Assembly: GCA_964611035.1 (NCBI GenBank)
Contig: CAZSWT010000037.1
Span: 1 to 33,076, forward strand
Direction of reading: 5' to 3'
DNA length: 33,076 nt
Source: B33-G16 sp964611035
GTDB taxonomy: Bacteria; Desulfobacterota; DSM-4660; Desulfatiglandales; B25-G16
In this document: positions 1 to 8,157 of the stretch, piece by piece
Layout of the letters: each line of letters opens with the position of its first letter
Numbering within the stretch: position 1 is the stretch's first letter
Translations under genes and position numbers: made by a program
The notes under the pieces: model-generated
What the model was told of the DNA's origin: nothing
The model's database searches: none
Seen by the model: only the letters and a program-made list of their open reading frames with translations

Positions 1-792
1 CAATGCTCTTTCTGTCTGATTCGGATCCATTTCTATCAGAAGCCATCCACCAGGTTTAAGATACATTTCACTTTCTTCAATTATTCTTTTAATAAAGTGC
101 ATACCATTTTCATGTCCGTCAAGGGCAACTCGAGGCTCATAATAACGCACCTCCGGAGGTAGCGCCTTAAACGCCTCAGAAGGAATATAAGGGGGGTTAG
201 ATAGGATTATATCAAAGCTAACAGAGGAGTTAGAGAATGGCTGCCAGAGATCACCTTGGCAGAATGTTATTCTACTGTTAAGGTTATGGTGTTGTGCGTT
301 ATCTTTGGCCAAAGCCAGGGCCTCAAAAGAGATGTCACTCGCCCATAAGGTAGCATTTTGAATTTCTTTTGCCAAAGATATTGCTATTACTCCAGATCCA
401 GTACCTAAATCTAATATTTTTGGGTGGGAACTATCTGAGAAAAGATTCCTCTCCCCGAGCTTGAGTGCCTCTTCAACGAGAAGTTCTGTTTCTGGTCTTG
501 GAATAAAAGCCGCTGAGCTCACTAAAAATTCAAGAGACCAAAATTCCTGATGCCCGATAATATATTGGAGGGGTTCTCTTTTTAAGCGTCTTCTAATAAG
601 GGAGCGATAACCAGCAATCTCTAAAGGGTTTAATGGCTGATCGAATTCAAGATAGAGTTCAACTCTTTTTTTCTTTAGTTGGTGGGATAATAGGACTTCG
701 GCACAAAGGCGAGGGTTCTCTATCCCTTTATCCCTGAGAAACTCTGTGGTTACATTCAAGATTCCCTGGATAGCCCAGTTTTTTTGAGTCAT
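1..792 (-). CDS. prmC: Peptide chain release factor N5-glutamine methyltransferase PrmC, partial (C-terminus beyond the left edge)
   Basis: PrmC methylates the glutamine of the GGQ loop in release factors RF1 and RF2, using S-adenosylmethionine, in the cytoplasm. The frame is open for 264 codons and runs off the window at base 1. After a helical N-terminal domain it shows PRPETE (about residues 99-104), the SAM-binding motif DLGTGSG (128-134) and the catalytic NPPY (199-202), which binds the substrate glutamine. Only the last few tens of residues should be missing (the family is about 280-290 aa). The ATG (790-792) overlaps the TGA stop of prfA by four bases (ATGA), so it is translationally coupled to its own substrate RF1, a very common bacterial arrangement. 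Identification is secure. Confidence 0.95.
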   Translation of the reverse strand, partial: MTQKNWAIQGILNVTTEFLRDKGIENPRLCAEVLLSHQLKKKRVELYLEFDQPLNPLEIAGYRSLIRRRLKREPLQYIIGHQEFWSLEFLVSSAAFIPRPETELLVEEALKLGERNLFSDSSHPKILDLGTGSGVIAISLAKEIQNATLWASDISFEALALAKDNAQHHNLNSRITFCQGDLWQPFSNSSVSFDIILSNPPYIPSEAFKALPPEVRYYEPRVALDGHENGMHFIKRIIEESEMYLKPGGWLLIEMDPNQTERAL

Positions 793-1865
793 AGGAGTTG
801 TTTTGCTTGACCCTTCTCGGACTCGGCCTTAAAATGAGCAAGGAGTGGACGCAAAATGAGATCAAGTTCACCATGCAGAATATCCTCAAGTCTATAGATC
901 GTCAACCCTATTCTATGGTCGGTTACTCTCCCTTGAGGGAAATTATAAGTCCTGATCCGTTCACTTCTATCGCCTGAACCCACCATATGTTTGCGCTCCT
1001 CAGATATTTTTGATCGCTGTTCTGCCTGTTGAAGGTCCAGCAATCGAGACCTGAGGACCTTCATGGCTTTTGCCTTATTTTTGTGCTGGGATTTTTCATC
1101 CTGACAAGAGACCACAGATCCAGTAGGAATATGTGTAATTCTCACAGCTGAATCTGTAGTATTAACGCTCTGACCTCCTGGACCTGAGGATCTATACACA
1201 TCTATCCTGAGATCAGCTGGGTCAATTGATACATCAACCTCTTCCGCCTCAGGCAGCACAGCTACAGTAACAGCTGAAGTATGTATTCGGCCTTTCGACT
1301 CTGTTTCGGGTATCCTCTGGACCCTATGAACTCCACTCTCATATTTAAGCCAGCTATATACTTTTTGCCCCTCTATTAATGCAATGAGTTCCTTAAAACC
1401 ACCCAGACCTGTAGGATTTTGGCTTAGAATATCTATTTGCCAGCCTTTACTCTCTATGTAATAACCATACATCCTAAATAGATCTGCAACAAATAGGGCT
1501 GCCTCTTCTCCTCCAGTGCCTGCTCTTATTTCAAGAATACTGTTTTTTTCGTCATTTGGGTCCTCGGGGAGGAGCAAAAGCCCTATTTCGCGTTCCAGTT
1601 TCGCTAAGGTAGCCCTCAAGTTGTCTATTTCTTTTCGTGCGAGTCCCCTTAACTCTCTGTCAGGATCATCAAGGAGGCTTTTAGTATCTTTAATCTTTTC
1701 TTTTACGACTTTATACTTGCGGAAGGCATCTACTATGGGTTGGAGACTCACATGCTCTTTTAAATATTTCTGGTAGAGGCTTTGTTGTTGAATAACCTCC
1801 TGCCTGCTCAATTCATACTCCAAAGTGCTAAGCCGTCTTTCTACATCTTCAATTTGGGAAAACAT
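789..1865 (-). CDS. prfA: Peptide chain release factor 1 (RF1)
   Basis: RF1 recognises UAA and UAG stop codons and triggers hydrolysis of peptidyl-tRNA in the ribosome. Counting from the ATG at 1865 it has 358 residues, normal for the family. A coiled N-terminal domain is followed by the stop-codon-reading P-x-T tripeptide, here PET (about 186-188) in RIPETESKGRIHTSA, and the catalytic GGQ (about 230-232) in SSGPGGQSVNTTDSA. PxT rather than SPF separates it from RF2. An in-frame TTG six bases upstream (1871) is possible. I prefer the ATG because MFSQIEDVERRL aligns with normal RF1 N-termini, although an AAGAG lies nearer to the TTG. It follows rpmE by only 14 bases and overlaps prmC, so the three form one operon. 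Confidence 0.96.
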   Translation of the reverse strand: MFSQIEDVERRLSTLEYELSRQEVIQQQSLYQKYLKEHVSLQPIVDAFRKYKVVKEKIKDTKSLLDDPDRELRGLARKEIDNLRATLAKLEREIGLLLLPEDPNDEKNSILEIRAGTGGEEAALFVADLFRMYGYYIESKGWQIDILSQNPTGLGGFKELIALIEGQKVYSWLKYESGVHRVQRIPETESKGRIHTSAVTVAVLPEAEEVDVSIDPADLRIDVYRSSGPGGQSVNTTDSAVRITHIPTGSVVSCQDEKSQHKNKAKAMKVLRSRLLDLQQAEQRSKISEERKHMVGSGDRSERIRTYNFPQGRVTDHRIGLTIYRLEDILHGELDLILRPLLAHFKAESEKGQAKQLL

Positions 1866-1879
1866 AATCAATTATTCTC

Positions 1880-2113
1880 TTATTTTTTCTTTTTACTGCT
1901 CATGTTATTTTGCCCAGTTATCTGGTACTTACGTCTGAATCTTTCAACACGCCCCTTAGTATCGACAATTTTTTGTTGGCCAGTAAAGAGAGGATGACAT
2001 TGAGAACATATCTCCACCTTAATCTCTTTAACAGTAGAAAAGGTTTCAAATTCGTTACCGCAGGCACAATGAACAATTGCCTTTTGAAAGGTTGGGTGAA
2101 TATCTTTTTTCAT
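1880..2113 (-). CDS. rpmE: 50S ribosomal protein L31 (zinc-binding form)
   Basis: bL31 sits at the central protuberance and helps bridge the ribosomal subunits. The sequence starts MKKDIHPTFQKA and carries four zinc-ligand cysteines in the usual C-x-C (HCACGNEF) and C-x-x-C (ICSQCHPLFTG) pattern, so it is the zinc-containing type, not the paralogue induced by zinc starvation. An upstream in-frame ATG at 2128 would add five residues (MEIRS). The start at 2113 is chosen because all L31 proteins begin MKxxIHP and a GGAG lies nine bases before it. The product is 77 aa with a lysine-rich end. It is followed 14 bases later by prfA; an intergenic repeat separates it from rho upstream. Confidence 0.95.
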   Translation of the reverse strand: MKKDIHPTFQKAIVHCACGNEFETFSTVKEIKVEICSQCHPLFTGQQKIVDTKGRVERFRRKYQITGQNNMSSKKKK

Positions 2114-2220
2114 ACTCCTGATCTCCATTTATTAAAATTAGACATTATATGTGCCTAAAGTTTATTTAACTGGCTATTCGCAATTCTATCCATGAGTTTA
2201 GCTCATTTTAGGCACTTTAG

Positions 2221-2343
2221 CCCTGGCCCAGACCCGCCTGTCCCGATATAATCGGGACTTAGGCTGTATTGCCAGGACTTATAAATAATATAGAAATTGC
2301 AATATTTGCCAAGGAAGTCGCGCCAGGGCAGGCAGGGCGGGCT
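2221..2343. repeat. Copy 1 of a ~120-bp intergenic repeat with CCCTGGC...GCCAGGG ends
   Basis: The element starts CCCTGGCCCAGACC and ends GTCGCGCCAGGG followed by a GGCGGGC, so its ends are inverted (CCCTGGC/GCCAGGG). It contains an inner palindrome (GTCCCGATATAATCGGGAC, about 2240-2258) and the shared internal stretch ACTTATAAATA. Related copies lie at 24370-24470 and 24518-24641, with a diverged copy near 8930-9068. It fills most of the gap between rho and rpmE. A short open frame through it (about 2269-2484) is not a gene. Confidence 0.75.
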
Positions 2344-2356
2344 CACTTTAAACTTT

Positions 2357-3604
2357 CTATTGATTCATTGAATCTAAAAACTCTTTATTGTTTTTCGTTC
2401 CTTTCATTTTCTCTATTAGGAATTCCATGCTATCAACTGGAGCAAGAGGGGCAAGGACTTTACGTAGAATCCAAATTCGATTAAGATCTTCTTGCTCGAT
2501 CAAAAGCTCCTCCTTCCTTGTTCCTGAACGATTGATGTCAAAGGCAGGGAATATTCGCCTATCGCTCAATTTCCTGTCAAGATTTACCTCCATATTGCCT
2601 GTACCTTTGAATTCTTCGAAAATTACCTCATCCATTCTGCTTCCTGTATCGATAAGGGCAGTGGCAATTATGGTGAGGCTTCCTCCCTCTTCAAGGTTCC
2701 TGGCAGCTCCAAAAAATCTCTTGGGACGGTGAAGGGCATTTGAATCAACACCTCCAGACAAAATTTTACCACTCGGCGGAACTACAGTGTTGTATGCCCT
2801 GGCAAGTCGAGTGATACTGTCTAAGAGTATAAGAACATCTTTTTTGTGCTCAATTAATCTTTTGGATTTTTCTAAAACCATCTCAGCTACTTGCACATGG
2901 CGTTGCGGAGGTTCATCAAATGTAGAACTAATAACCTCAGCTTCCACAGAGCGGGCCATATCAGTAACTTCTTCGGGCCTCTCATCAATTAAAAGGACTA
3001 TTTTATGTATGTCCCTATCATTTTTAGTCACAGCGTTAGCAATATCTTTAAGAAGCATTGTCTTTCCCGTTCTCGGTGGAGAGACGATCAATCCTCTTTG
3101 TCCTTTCCCTATCGGTGTCATTAGATCCATAATCCTCATTGAAAGATTATCAGGATTTGTTTCTAATTGAATCCGCTCTGTGGGATAAAGAGGGGTCATA
3201 TTATCAAAAAGTATCTTGTCTGCAGCTACTTCTGGCTCTTCATAGTTGATATTTTCGACTTTTAGCAAAGCAAAGTATCTTTCCCCATCCTTTGGCGGCC
3301 TTATCTGGCCTGAAACAGTATCTCCTGTCTTTAAGGCAAATCGTCTAATCTGGGATGGTGAAACATACATATCGTCAGGACCTGGAAGATAGTTCGAATC
3401 AGGTGAACGGAGAAAACCAAAGCCATCTGGTAAGATCTCCAACACTCCTTCTCCATAGATAACACCATTTTGTTCTGTCTGGGCCTGCAAAATAGAGAAA
3501 ATGAGGTCCTGTTTTCGCATACCAGTAACACCACCAATTTTGAATGTTTTCGCTACATCTATCAGTTCACTTATATTTTTGCCTTTAAGCTCAACTAAGT
3601 TCAT
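2357..3604 (-). CDS. rho: Transcription termination factor Rho
   Basis: Rho is a hexameric RNA helicase that terminates transcription of untranslated RNA. The 415-aa length matches the family (E. coli 419). The N-terminal RNA-binding domain contains the cold-shock-like RNP1 segment DGFGFLR (60-66). The ATPase core has Walker A SPPRTGKT (175-182) and Walker B DVLILLD (256-262), followed by the Q/R-loop part (SGGVDSNALHRPKRFFGAARN) that contacts RNA in the ring centre. No insertions or missing motifs are seen. A good sigma-70 type promoter lies about 245 bases upstream, implying a long leader, which recalls the autoregulated rho leader of E. coli. Downstream is the rpmE-prfA-prmC group. Confidence 0.97.
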   Translation of the reverse strand: MNLVELKGKNISELIDVAKTFKIGGVTGMRKQDLIFSILQAQTEQNGVIYGEGVLEILPDGFGFLRSPDSNYLPGPDDMYVSPSQIRRFALKTGDTVSGQIRPPKDGERYFALLKVENINYEEPEVAADKILFDNMTPLYPTERIQLETNPDNLSMRIMDLMTPIGKGQRGLIVSPPRTGKTMLLKDIANAVTKNDRDIHKIVLLIDERPEEVTDMARSVEAEVISSTFDEPPQRHVQVAEMVLEKSKRLIEHKKDVLILLDSITRLARAYNTVVPPSGKILSGGVDSNALHRPKRFFGAARNLEEGGSLTIIATALIDTGSRMDEVIFEEFKGTGNMEVNLDRKLSDRRIFPAFDINRSGTRKEELLIEQEDLNRIWILRKVLAPLAPVDSMEFLIEKMKGTKNNKEFLDSMNQ

Positions 3605-3847
3605 CTCTTTCTATACCTCTATAAATCTGCAAAATATATTTATTTCACTTTTGTTCCCTCTTTTTTAGCTCTCCCAGCAAAAAGAGAGATAAAGCTTTCA
3701 CCTCACATGAGGTACTTTACTATACCATGGTATTCCTGAAAACTATTTGTAAGCGCTGATTATAAGCAGACCTTAATTGATGAAAAATTTAATAGCTTAA
3801 TTTAGCGAGGAATGCATTTCTTGTGGATGTATTATATATTATTTATA
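3605..3847 (-). other. Long untranslated leader of rho
   Basis: About 245 bases separate the predicted rho promoter from the rho ATG. I found no convincing small gene here. The stretch contains a perfect 12-base palindrome ATACCATGGTAT (3722-3733), a CCTCA-CA-TGAGG palindrome (about 3707-3718) and a small CTCTC/GAGAG hairpin. A long leader would fit Rho autoregulation known in E. coli, but that function here is inference only. Confidence 0.4.
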
Positions 3848-3876
3848 ATAATAAATCTCTAATACCTCTATGTCAA
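3848..3876 (-). promoter_or_regulatory. Sigma-70 type promoter for rho
   Basis: On the minus strand a perfect -35 TTGACA (3871-3876) is followed after 17 bases by TATTAT (3848-3853, five of six matches to TATAAT). It points at rho and lies just after the end of the pseudouridine synthase gene, so rho can be transcribed independently of the upstream carD-rluD genes. Confidence 0.7.
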
Positions 3877-3898
3877 GGGATTTTACACGTTATAGCAT

Positions 3899-4879
3899 TT
3901 ATGCCATTTGATTCTTATTGAGCCATTTTAAAAGACAATCCATATCTGTTGGAAGAGGGGCCTCAAATTCTACGTATTGTAATGAATCAGGATGAACAAA
4001 CCCTAATATTTCTGCATGGAGCATCTGCCTTTTTACCAGAGTAAGTGTTTTTTTCATTGTCAAAGATTTTTGATTCCACCATTTTTTCCCATATCCATAT
4101 ACAATATCCCCTACCACTGGGTACCCCATATATGCCATATGAACTCGTATTTGGTGAGTTCTACCAGTATGGAGGTTTATCCTTAAAAGTGAAAAACCAA
4201 GAGGAAATACAGATATGACCTCCCACTCACTTATGGCGGCCCTCCCTTTTAAAAGAGACACGCTCATCTCTTTTCTTTTTATTGGGTGTCTACTGATAGG
4301 TAAATCTATTATCCCCTTCTTTTTTTCAACATTACCATGGACAATGGCAAGGTAGCTTTTTTTTATCTCTCTTTTTTTGAATTGATTAGATAAAAAATCG
4401 TGAGCTTTATCACTTTTGGCTACTACCATCACACCTGAGGTATCTTTATCGAGCCTATGAACAATCCCCGGCCTTATCGGATCGCCAGAAGAAGAAAGAT
4501 TTCTACATCTATAGAGAAGGCCATGGACCAAAGTTCCTGTATAATGGCCAGCAGAAGGATGAACCACCACGCCTGGAGGTTTATTGACTACCAAGATTGA
4601 ATTATCTTCGTACAGAAGGTCAAACTTTACATTTTCAGGGACTTCTAAAGGGGCTGGTTTGGGTAAAAATAAAATCTTTATCCTGTCGCCAGGTTTTGGT
4701 TGATAACTAGGTTTCTTTCTTTCACCATTAACGGTTACTGCGCCAGTCGTTATAAGGTTTTGAATCCTTGCCCTTGATAAACTCACATCCTTATTATCAG
4801 AGAGAAACTTATCAAGCCTTACGTCTATTTCCTCTGACGGTTGACGAAAAATAAATGTTTTCTCCCAACTGTTTACCAC
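3899..4879 (-). CDS. rluD: RluA/RluD-family 23S rRNA pseudouridine synthase
   Basis: This enzyme isomerises uridines to pseudouridine, most likely in helix 69 of 23S rRNA if it is a true RluD. The 326 residues hold an N-terminal S4 RNA-binding domain (about 19-70, DVRLDKFLSD...SRARIQNLITTGAVTVNG), then the catalytic domain with the signature HRLDKDTSG and the catalytic aspartate D144. RTHQIRVHMAYMGYPVVGD near the C-terminus is the second family motif. The start codon is GTG (4877-4879), with a GAGAG just upstream. It follows carD by 21 bases, so the two are probably co-transcribed. The RluD/RluB/RluC split cannot be settled from sequence alone, but the S4 domain and length favour RluD. Confidence 0.9.
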   Translation of the reverse strand: MVNSWEKTFIFRQPSEEIDVRLDKFLSDNKDVSLSRARIQNLITTGAVTVNGERKKPSYQPKPGDRIKILFLPKPAPLEVPENVKFDLLYEDNSILVVNKPPGVVVHPSAGHYTGTLVHGLLYRCRNLSSSGDPIRPGIVHRLDKDTSGVMVVAKSDKAHDFLSNQFKKREIKKSYLAIVHGNVEKKKGIIDLPISRHPIKRKEMSVSLLKGRAAISEWEVISVFPLGFSLLRINLHTGRTHQIRVHMAYMGYPVVGDIVYGYGKKWWNQKSLTMKKTLTLVKRQMLHAEILGFVHPDSLQYVEFEAPLPTDMDCLLKWLNKNQMA

Positions 4880-4900
4880 AACTCTCTGCTAACGTAAGCT

Positions 4901-5407
4901 TTATCTTTTATCCTGTTGGGTTTGCACAAAGAGATTTGATTGAATATCTCTTTCTACATCTTCCTCCTTCATGTTTTTAGCGAGGGAGATCTCCTTTACA
5001 AGCAGACTTCGGGCTGTATCCAACATCTTTCTTTCCCCAAAGGAAAGCTCTTTATCCTGCTTTATTGTGCTCAAATCGCGATAGACTTCCGCAACCTCAA
5101 AGACAGAACCACTTTTAATCTTATCCATGTAATCCCTATACCGTCTATTCCAGGTCTGATTATCATCTACGTACATATCCCTATTTTTAAGGATAGAGAA
5201 AACCTTTGATACCTCAGTCTGGTCTATTAACTCTCTTAGGCCAACATTTTTAGTGTTTGAAGATGGAATCATAATAATCATATTATTTTCAAGTATTCTC
5301 ATGACGAAAAAATCTTCCTGACAACCAGAAATTTCTCTATTCTCAATCCTCTCAATAACCCCAACACCGTGTGCTGGGTACACGGCCAAATCGCCTACCT
5401 TAAACAT
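4901..5407 (-). CDS. carD: CarD/CdnL-family transcription regulator
   Basis: CarD/CdnL proteins bind the RNA polymerase beta subunit and stabilise open complexes, notably at rRNA promoters. The 168-aa protein starts with the polymerase-interaction domain (about residues 1-60, MFKVGDLAVYPAHGVGVIERIE), followed by a helical C-terminal DNA-binding domain rich in basic and acidic helices. That is the CdnL architecture without the HMGA tail of Myxococcus CarD. A strong ribosome binding site (AGGAGG, about six bases before the ATG) marks the start. It lies 95 bases downstream of hppA and 21 bases upstream of the pseudouridine synthase. Confidence 0.92.
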   Translation of the reverse strand: MFKVGDLAVYPAHGVGVIERIENREISGCQEDFFVMRILENNMIIMIPSSNTKNVGLRELIDQTEVSKVFSILKNRDMYVDDNQTWNRRYRDYMDKIKSGSVFEVAEVYRDLSTIKQDKELSFGERKMLDTARSLLVKEISLAKNMKEEDVERDIQSNLFVQTQQDKR

Positions 5408-5502
5408 TGTTACCTCCTGTTACCTTAGGTATTAGATACTCAATCGGGAAAACTATTTATTTCCTAAATAAGGCAACTCTAACTTTTACCTTATATCATA
5501 TT

Positions 5503-7569
5503 TTATCTTAAAAACAAACCAATTACAGGTAGTATTGGTGCAATTACAAGGGATACAACTGACATCAATTTTATCAATATATTCATTGCTGGTCCAGAGG
5601 TGTCTTTAAAAGGGTCACCTACTGTATCACCAACTATTGCAGCCTTATGGTTATCACTTCCTTTGCCTCCCAAATGACCTGATTCTATGTATTTTTTGGC
5701 GTTATCCCAGGCCCCGCCTCCATTGGCCATAAAAAGGGCCAGAAATGCGCCCATGACTGTAGCACCCAGAAGCATTCCGCCCAGGGTCTCCTTCCCCAGA
5801 AGAAAACCTACAGCCACAGGAGTAAGAATAGCAACCAGACCTGGTGCCACCATCCTCTTAAGGGCCGCCTCAGTTGCAATAGATACACAGGTTGCCGGAT
5901 CTGGCTTCACTCCTTCTTTTCCCTCAAGAAGCCCGGGGATTTCCCTGAATTGGCGTCGTATTTCTTCCACTATACTGAATGCGGCCTTACCCACTGAGGT
6001 CATGGTCATTGCTGCGCAAAGCATAGGTACAATACCACCTATAAAGACCCCTATCACAACATAAGGGTTCATAATGCTTAGCTTTGCTACTTCAATACCT
6101 GCAGCCTGGGTGTAAGCCACAAAGAGGGCCAGCGCAGTCAGGGCTGCGGAGCCGATGGCAAATCCTTTTCCGATGGCAGCAGTGGTGTTACCTAAAGCAT
6201 CAAGGCCGTCCGTGATCTTTCTGGTTTCAGGGCCAAGGCCTGACATTTCTGATATACCCCCAGCATTGTCTGCTATTGGCCCATACGCATCAACGGTCAT
6301 GGTAGCACCTACAGTGGCCAGCATTCCCACGGCAGAAAGACCGATACCGTATATCCCTGCGGCCTTAAATCCTACGAATGTAGCCACACATATGCCTAAA
6401 ATGGGGAGATAGGTGGACTGCATGCCCACAGCTAAACCAGCAATGATCAATGTTGCAGGGCCTGTGGCAGATTGACCTGCAATACGTCTGATGGGTGGAC
6501 CCGAGGTGTAGTACTCTGCCAGAAGGCCGATGGCAATACCGCAGAGAAGACCGGAAAAGATAGCCCAGAATGCTCCCCATGGCATGCCGATAGAATTTAC
6601 AATGATAGCGGTCAAGATTACGAAAACAGCGGCTGCTACAAATGTCGTATATCTGAGTGCACCAGCGGGATTTCCGGCTTGAAAGAGCTTGATAGAAAAT
6701 ACACCCACAAAGGAACTCAGCAATCCTGCCATAACAACAAGGATGGGCATTGCCATATACTTTAACTTTATTGCTATCGGGGATAACCCTTTCAGGATGG
6801 GAAATTGATCAAGAAACTCAGGCGTAATAGATAATGTGGCTGCAATTGCGATGGTAGCAATTACAGAGCCAACATAGGATTCAAATATATCCGCTCCCAT
6901 CCCTGCGATATCACCCACATTATCTCCCACATTATCCGCGATAACTCCGGGATTTCGTGGGTCATCCTCAGGAATACCAGCCTCCACCTTTCCTACCAGA
7001 TCAGCCCCTACATCCGCAGCCTTTGTAAATACACCACCGCCAACCCTGGCAAATAGGGCAATGGAGCTTGCTCCCATAGCAAACCCATTAATATATTGTG
7101 CTGTTTCCGGGTCACCCCCATAATACCAGAACCAGAAACCAAGTCCGAGAAGACCAAGGCTGGCGACAGAAATGCCCATTACTGAGCCGGAAAAGTAAGA
7201 TACGTTAAGGGCTTTCGCCTGACCATATTTATTCGCAGCATTTGCTGTTCGAGAATTACCTTTGGTAGCGGCACTCATTCCTGAAAATCCGGCTAACATA
7301 GAACAAAACGCCCCGGTCACAAAAGCAATAGCCGTTCTCCAAGATATACCAAAACCAAGTAACAATAAAACTATAGCTATAAAAACCAGCAGGACTGAAT
7401 ATTCTTTCTTTAAAAAGGCCATAGCACCGGAATGGATCATGCCTTCCAGATCCTTCATAAGCTCACTTCCATTAGGTTGTTTTTTGACATAAAGAAATAC
7501 TAGATAGGCGATTATAAGGCCCAAAATTCCTAAATAAGGTGCATACGCAGTTAAACTTTGCATTATCAT
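5503..7569 (-). CDS. hppA: Membrane-bound ion-pumping pyrophosphatase, K+-dependent type (probably Na+-translocating)
   Basis: This integral membrane enzyme couples hydrolysis of pyrophosphate to ion export. The 688 residues form the usual array of about 16 membrane helices. Pyrophosphate/Mg-binding motifs are DVGADLVGKVE (186-196), DNVGDNVGD (212-220) and DTVGDPFKDTSGPAMN near the C-terminus. At the K+-dependence position the sequence reads GNTTAAIGKG (alanine near 464, where K+-independent enzymes have lysine), so it should need K+. The gate helix reads DIFESYVGS with the glutamate (E230) in the place typical of Na+ pumps rather than H+ pumps; this transport call is inference from the family. 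An AGGAG five bases before the ATG at 7569 supports the start. Its ATG overlaps the pth stop (ATGA). Confidence 0.95.
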   Translation of the reverse strand: MIMQSLTAYAPYLGILGLIIAYLVFLYVKKQPNGSELMKDLEGMIHSGAMAFLKKEYSVLLVFIAIVLLLLGFGISWRTAIAFVTGAFCSMLAGFSGMSAATKGNSRTANAANKYGQAKALNVSYFSGSVMGISVASLGLLGLGFWFWYYGGDPETAQYINGFAMGASSIALFARVGGGVFTKAADVGADLVGKVEAGIPEDDPRNPGVIADNVGDNVGDIAGMGADIFESYVGSVIATIAIAATLSITPEFLDQFPILKGLSPIAIKLKYMAMPILVVMAGLLSSFVGVFSIKLFQAGNPAGALRYTTFVAAAVFVILTAIIVNSIGMPWGAFWAIFSGLLCGIAIGLLAEYYTSGPPIRRIAGQSATGPATLIIAGLAVGMQSTYLPILGICVATFVGFKAAGIYGIGLSAVGMLATVGATMTVDAYGPIADNAGGISEMSGLGPETRKITDGLDALGNTTAAIGKGFAIGSAALTALALFVAYTQAAGIEVAKLSIMNPYVVIGVFIGGIVPMLCAAMTMTSVGKAAFSIVEEIRRQFREIPGLLEGKEGVKPDPATCVSIATEAALKRMVAPGLVAILTPVAVGFLLGKETLGGMLLGATVMGAFLALFMANGGGAWDNAKKYIESGHLGGKGSDNHKAAIVGDTVGDPFKDTSGPAMNILIKLMSVVSLVIAPILPVIGLFLR

Positions 7570-8147
7570 TCTGTCTCCTTTTTCCTGGTTGTCAAAGAAT
7601 TGAACTTATTCATTGCCGCCTCTACTCCATATAAAACAAATGATTCGATGGCCTTTACTGCTATATGCAATGCTTCTTTGATTGTTGTTTGTTGATCATC
7701 ATAAAAAGGATTCAAAACAAAATCCTCAATTGTTTCATTATACCTAGGTCTGCCTATTCCAATCTTAGTTCTGCTGAACTCATTTGTTCCAAGGTGATAA
7801 GCTACAGACTCTATCCCATGGTGACCTCCTGCTCCTCCTCCACATGCTATCTTTATACGACCTGCGTCTAAATCAATATCATCATAGATAACCATTATAT
7901 CTCTGATATCCGGTCTGTAATATTCAACCAAATACTTAACCGCAATTCCTGATCTATTCATTAATGTTTGTGGGCATGCCAATAGTATCTTTTTATTATG
8001 GTAATTTGTGGTTGTGCTTAAGGTTTGAAAGCGTTGATCAGATAAATGAAGGCCTAATTGAGTACATAAAAGATCAACGGTCTTAAATCCAAGATTATGT
8101 CTACTGTTTTTGTATACAGTGCCTGGATTACCAAGCCCTATTATCAA
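7566..8147 (-). CDS. pth: Peptidyl-tRNA hydrolase
   Basis: Pth frees tRNA from peptidyl-tRNA that drops off ribosomes. The 193-aa protein has the start IIGLGNPG, catalytic histidine H17 in NSRHNLGF, N64 in MNRSGIAV and D90 in VIYDDIDLDAGR. The position that is usually asparagine in GGHNG (N114 in E. coli) is histidine here (GGHHGIES, H110), an unusual residue in the tRNA-contacting loop. The most likely start is TTG at 8147; no in-frame ATG, GTG or other TTG lies between it and the upstream stop codon, and no clear Shine-Dalgarno is visible, so coupling to rplY ten bases upstream is likely. It overlaps hppA by four bases. Confidence 0.93.
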   Translation of the reverse strand: MIIGLGNPGTVYKNSRHNLGFKTVDLLCTQLGLHLSDQRFQTLSTTTNYHNKKILLACPQTLMNRSGIAVKYLVEYYRPDIRDIMVIYDDIDLDAGRIKIACGGGAGGHHGIESVAYHLGTNEFSRTKIGIGRPRYNETIEDFVLNPFYDDQQTTIKEALHIAVKAIESFVLYGVEAAMNKFNSLTTRKKETE

Positions 8148-8157
8148 ACATATGGTT

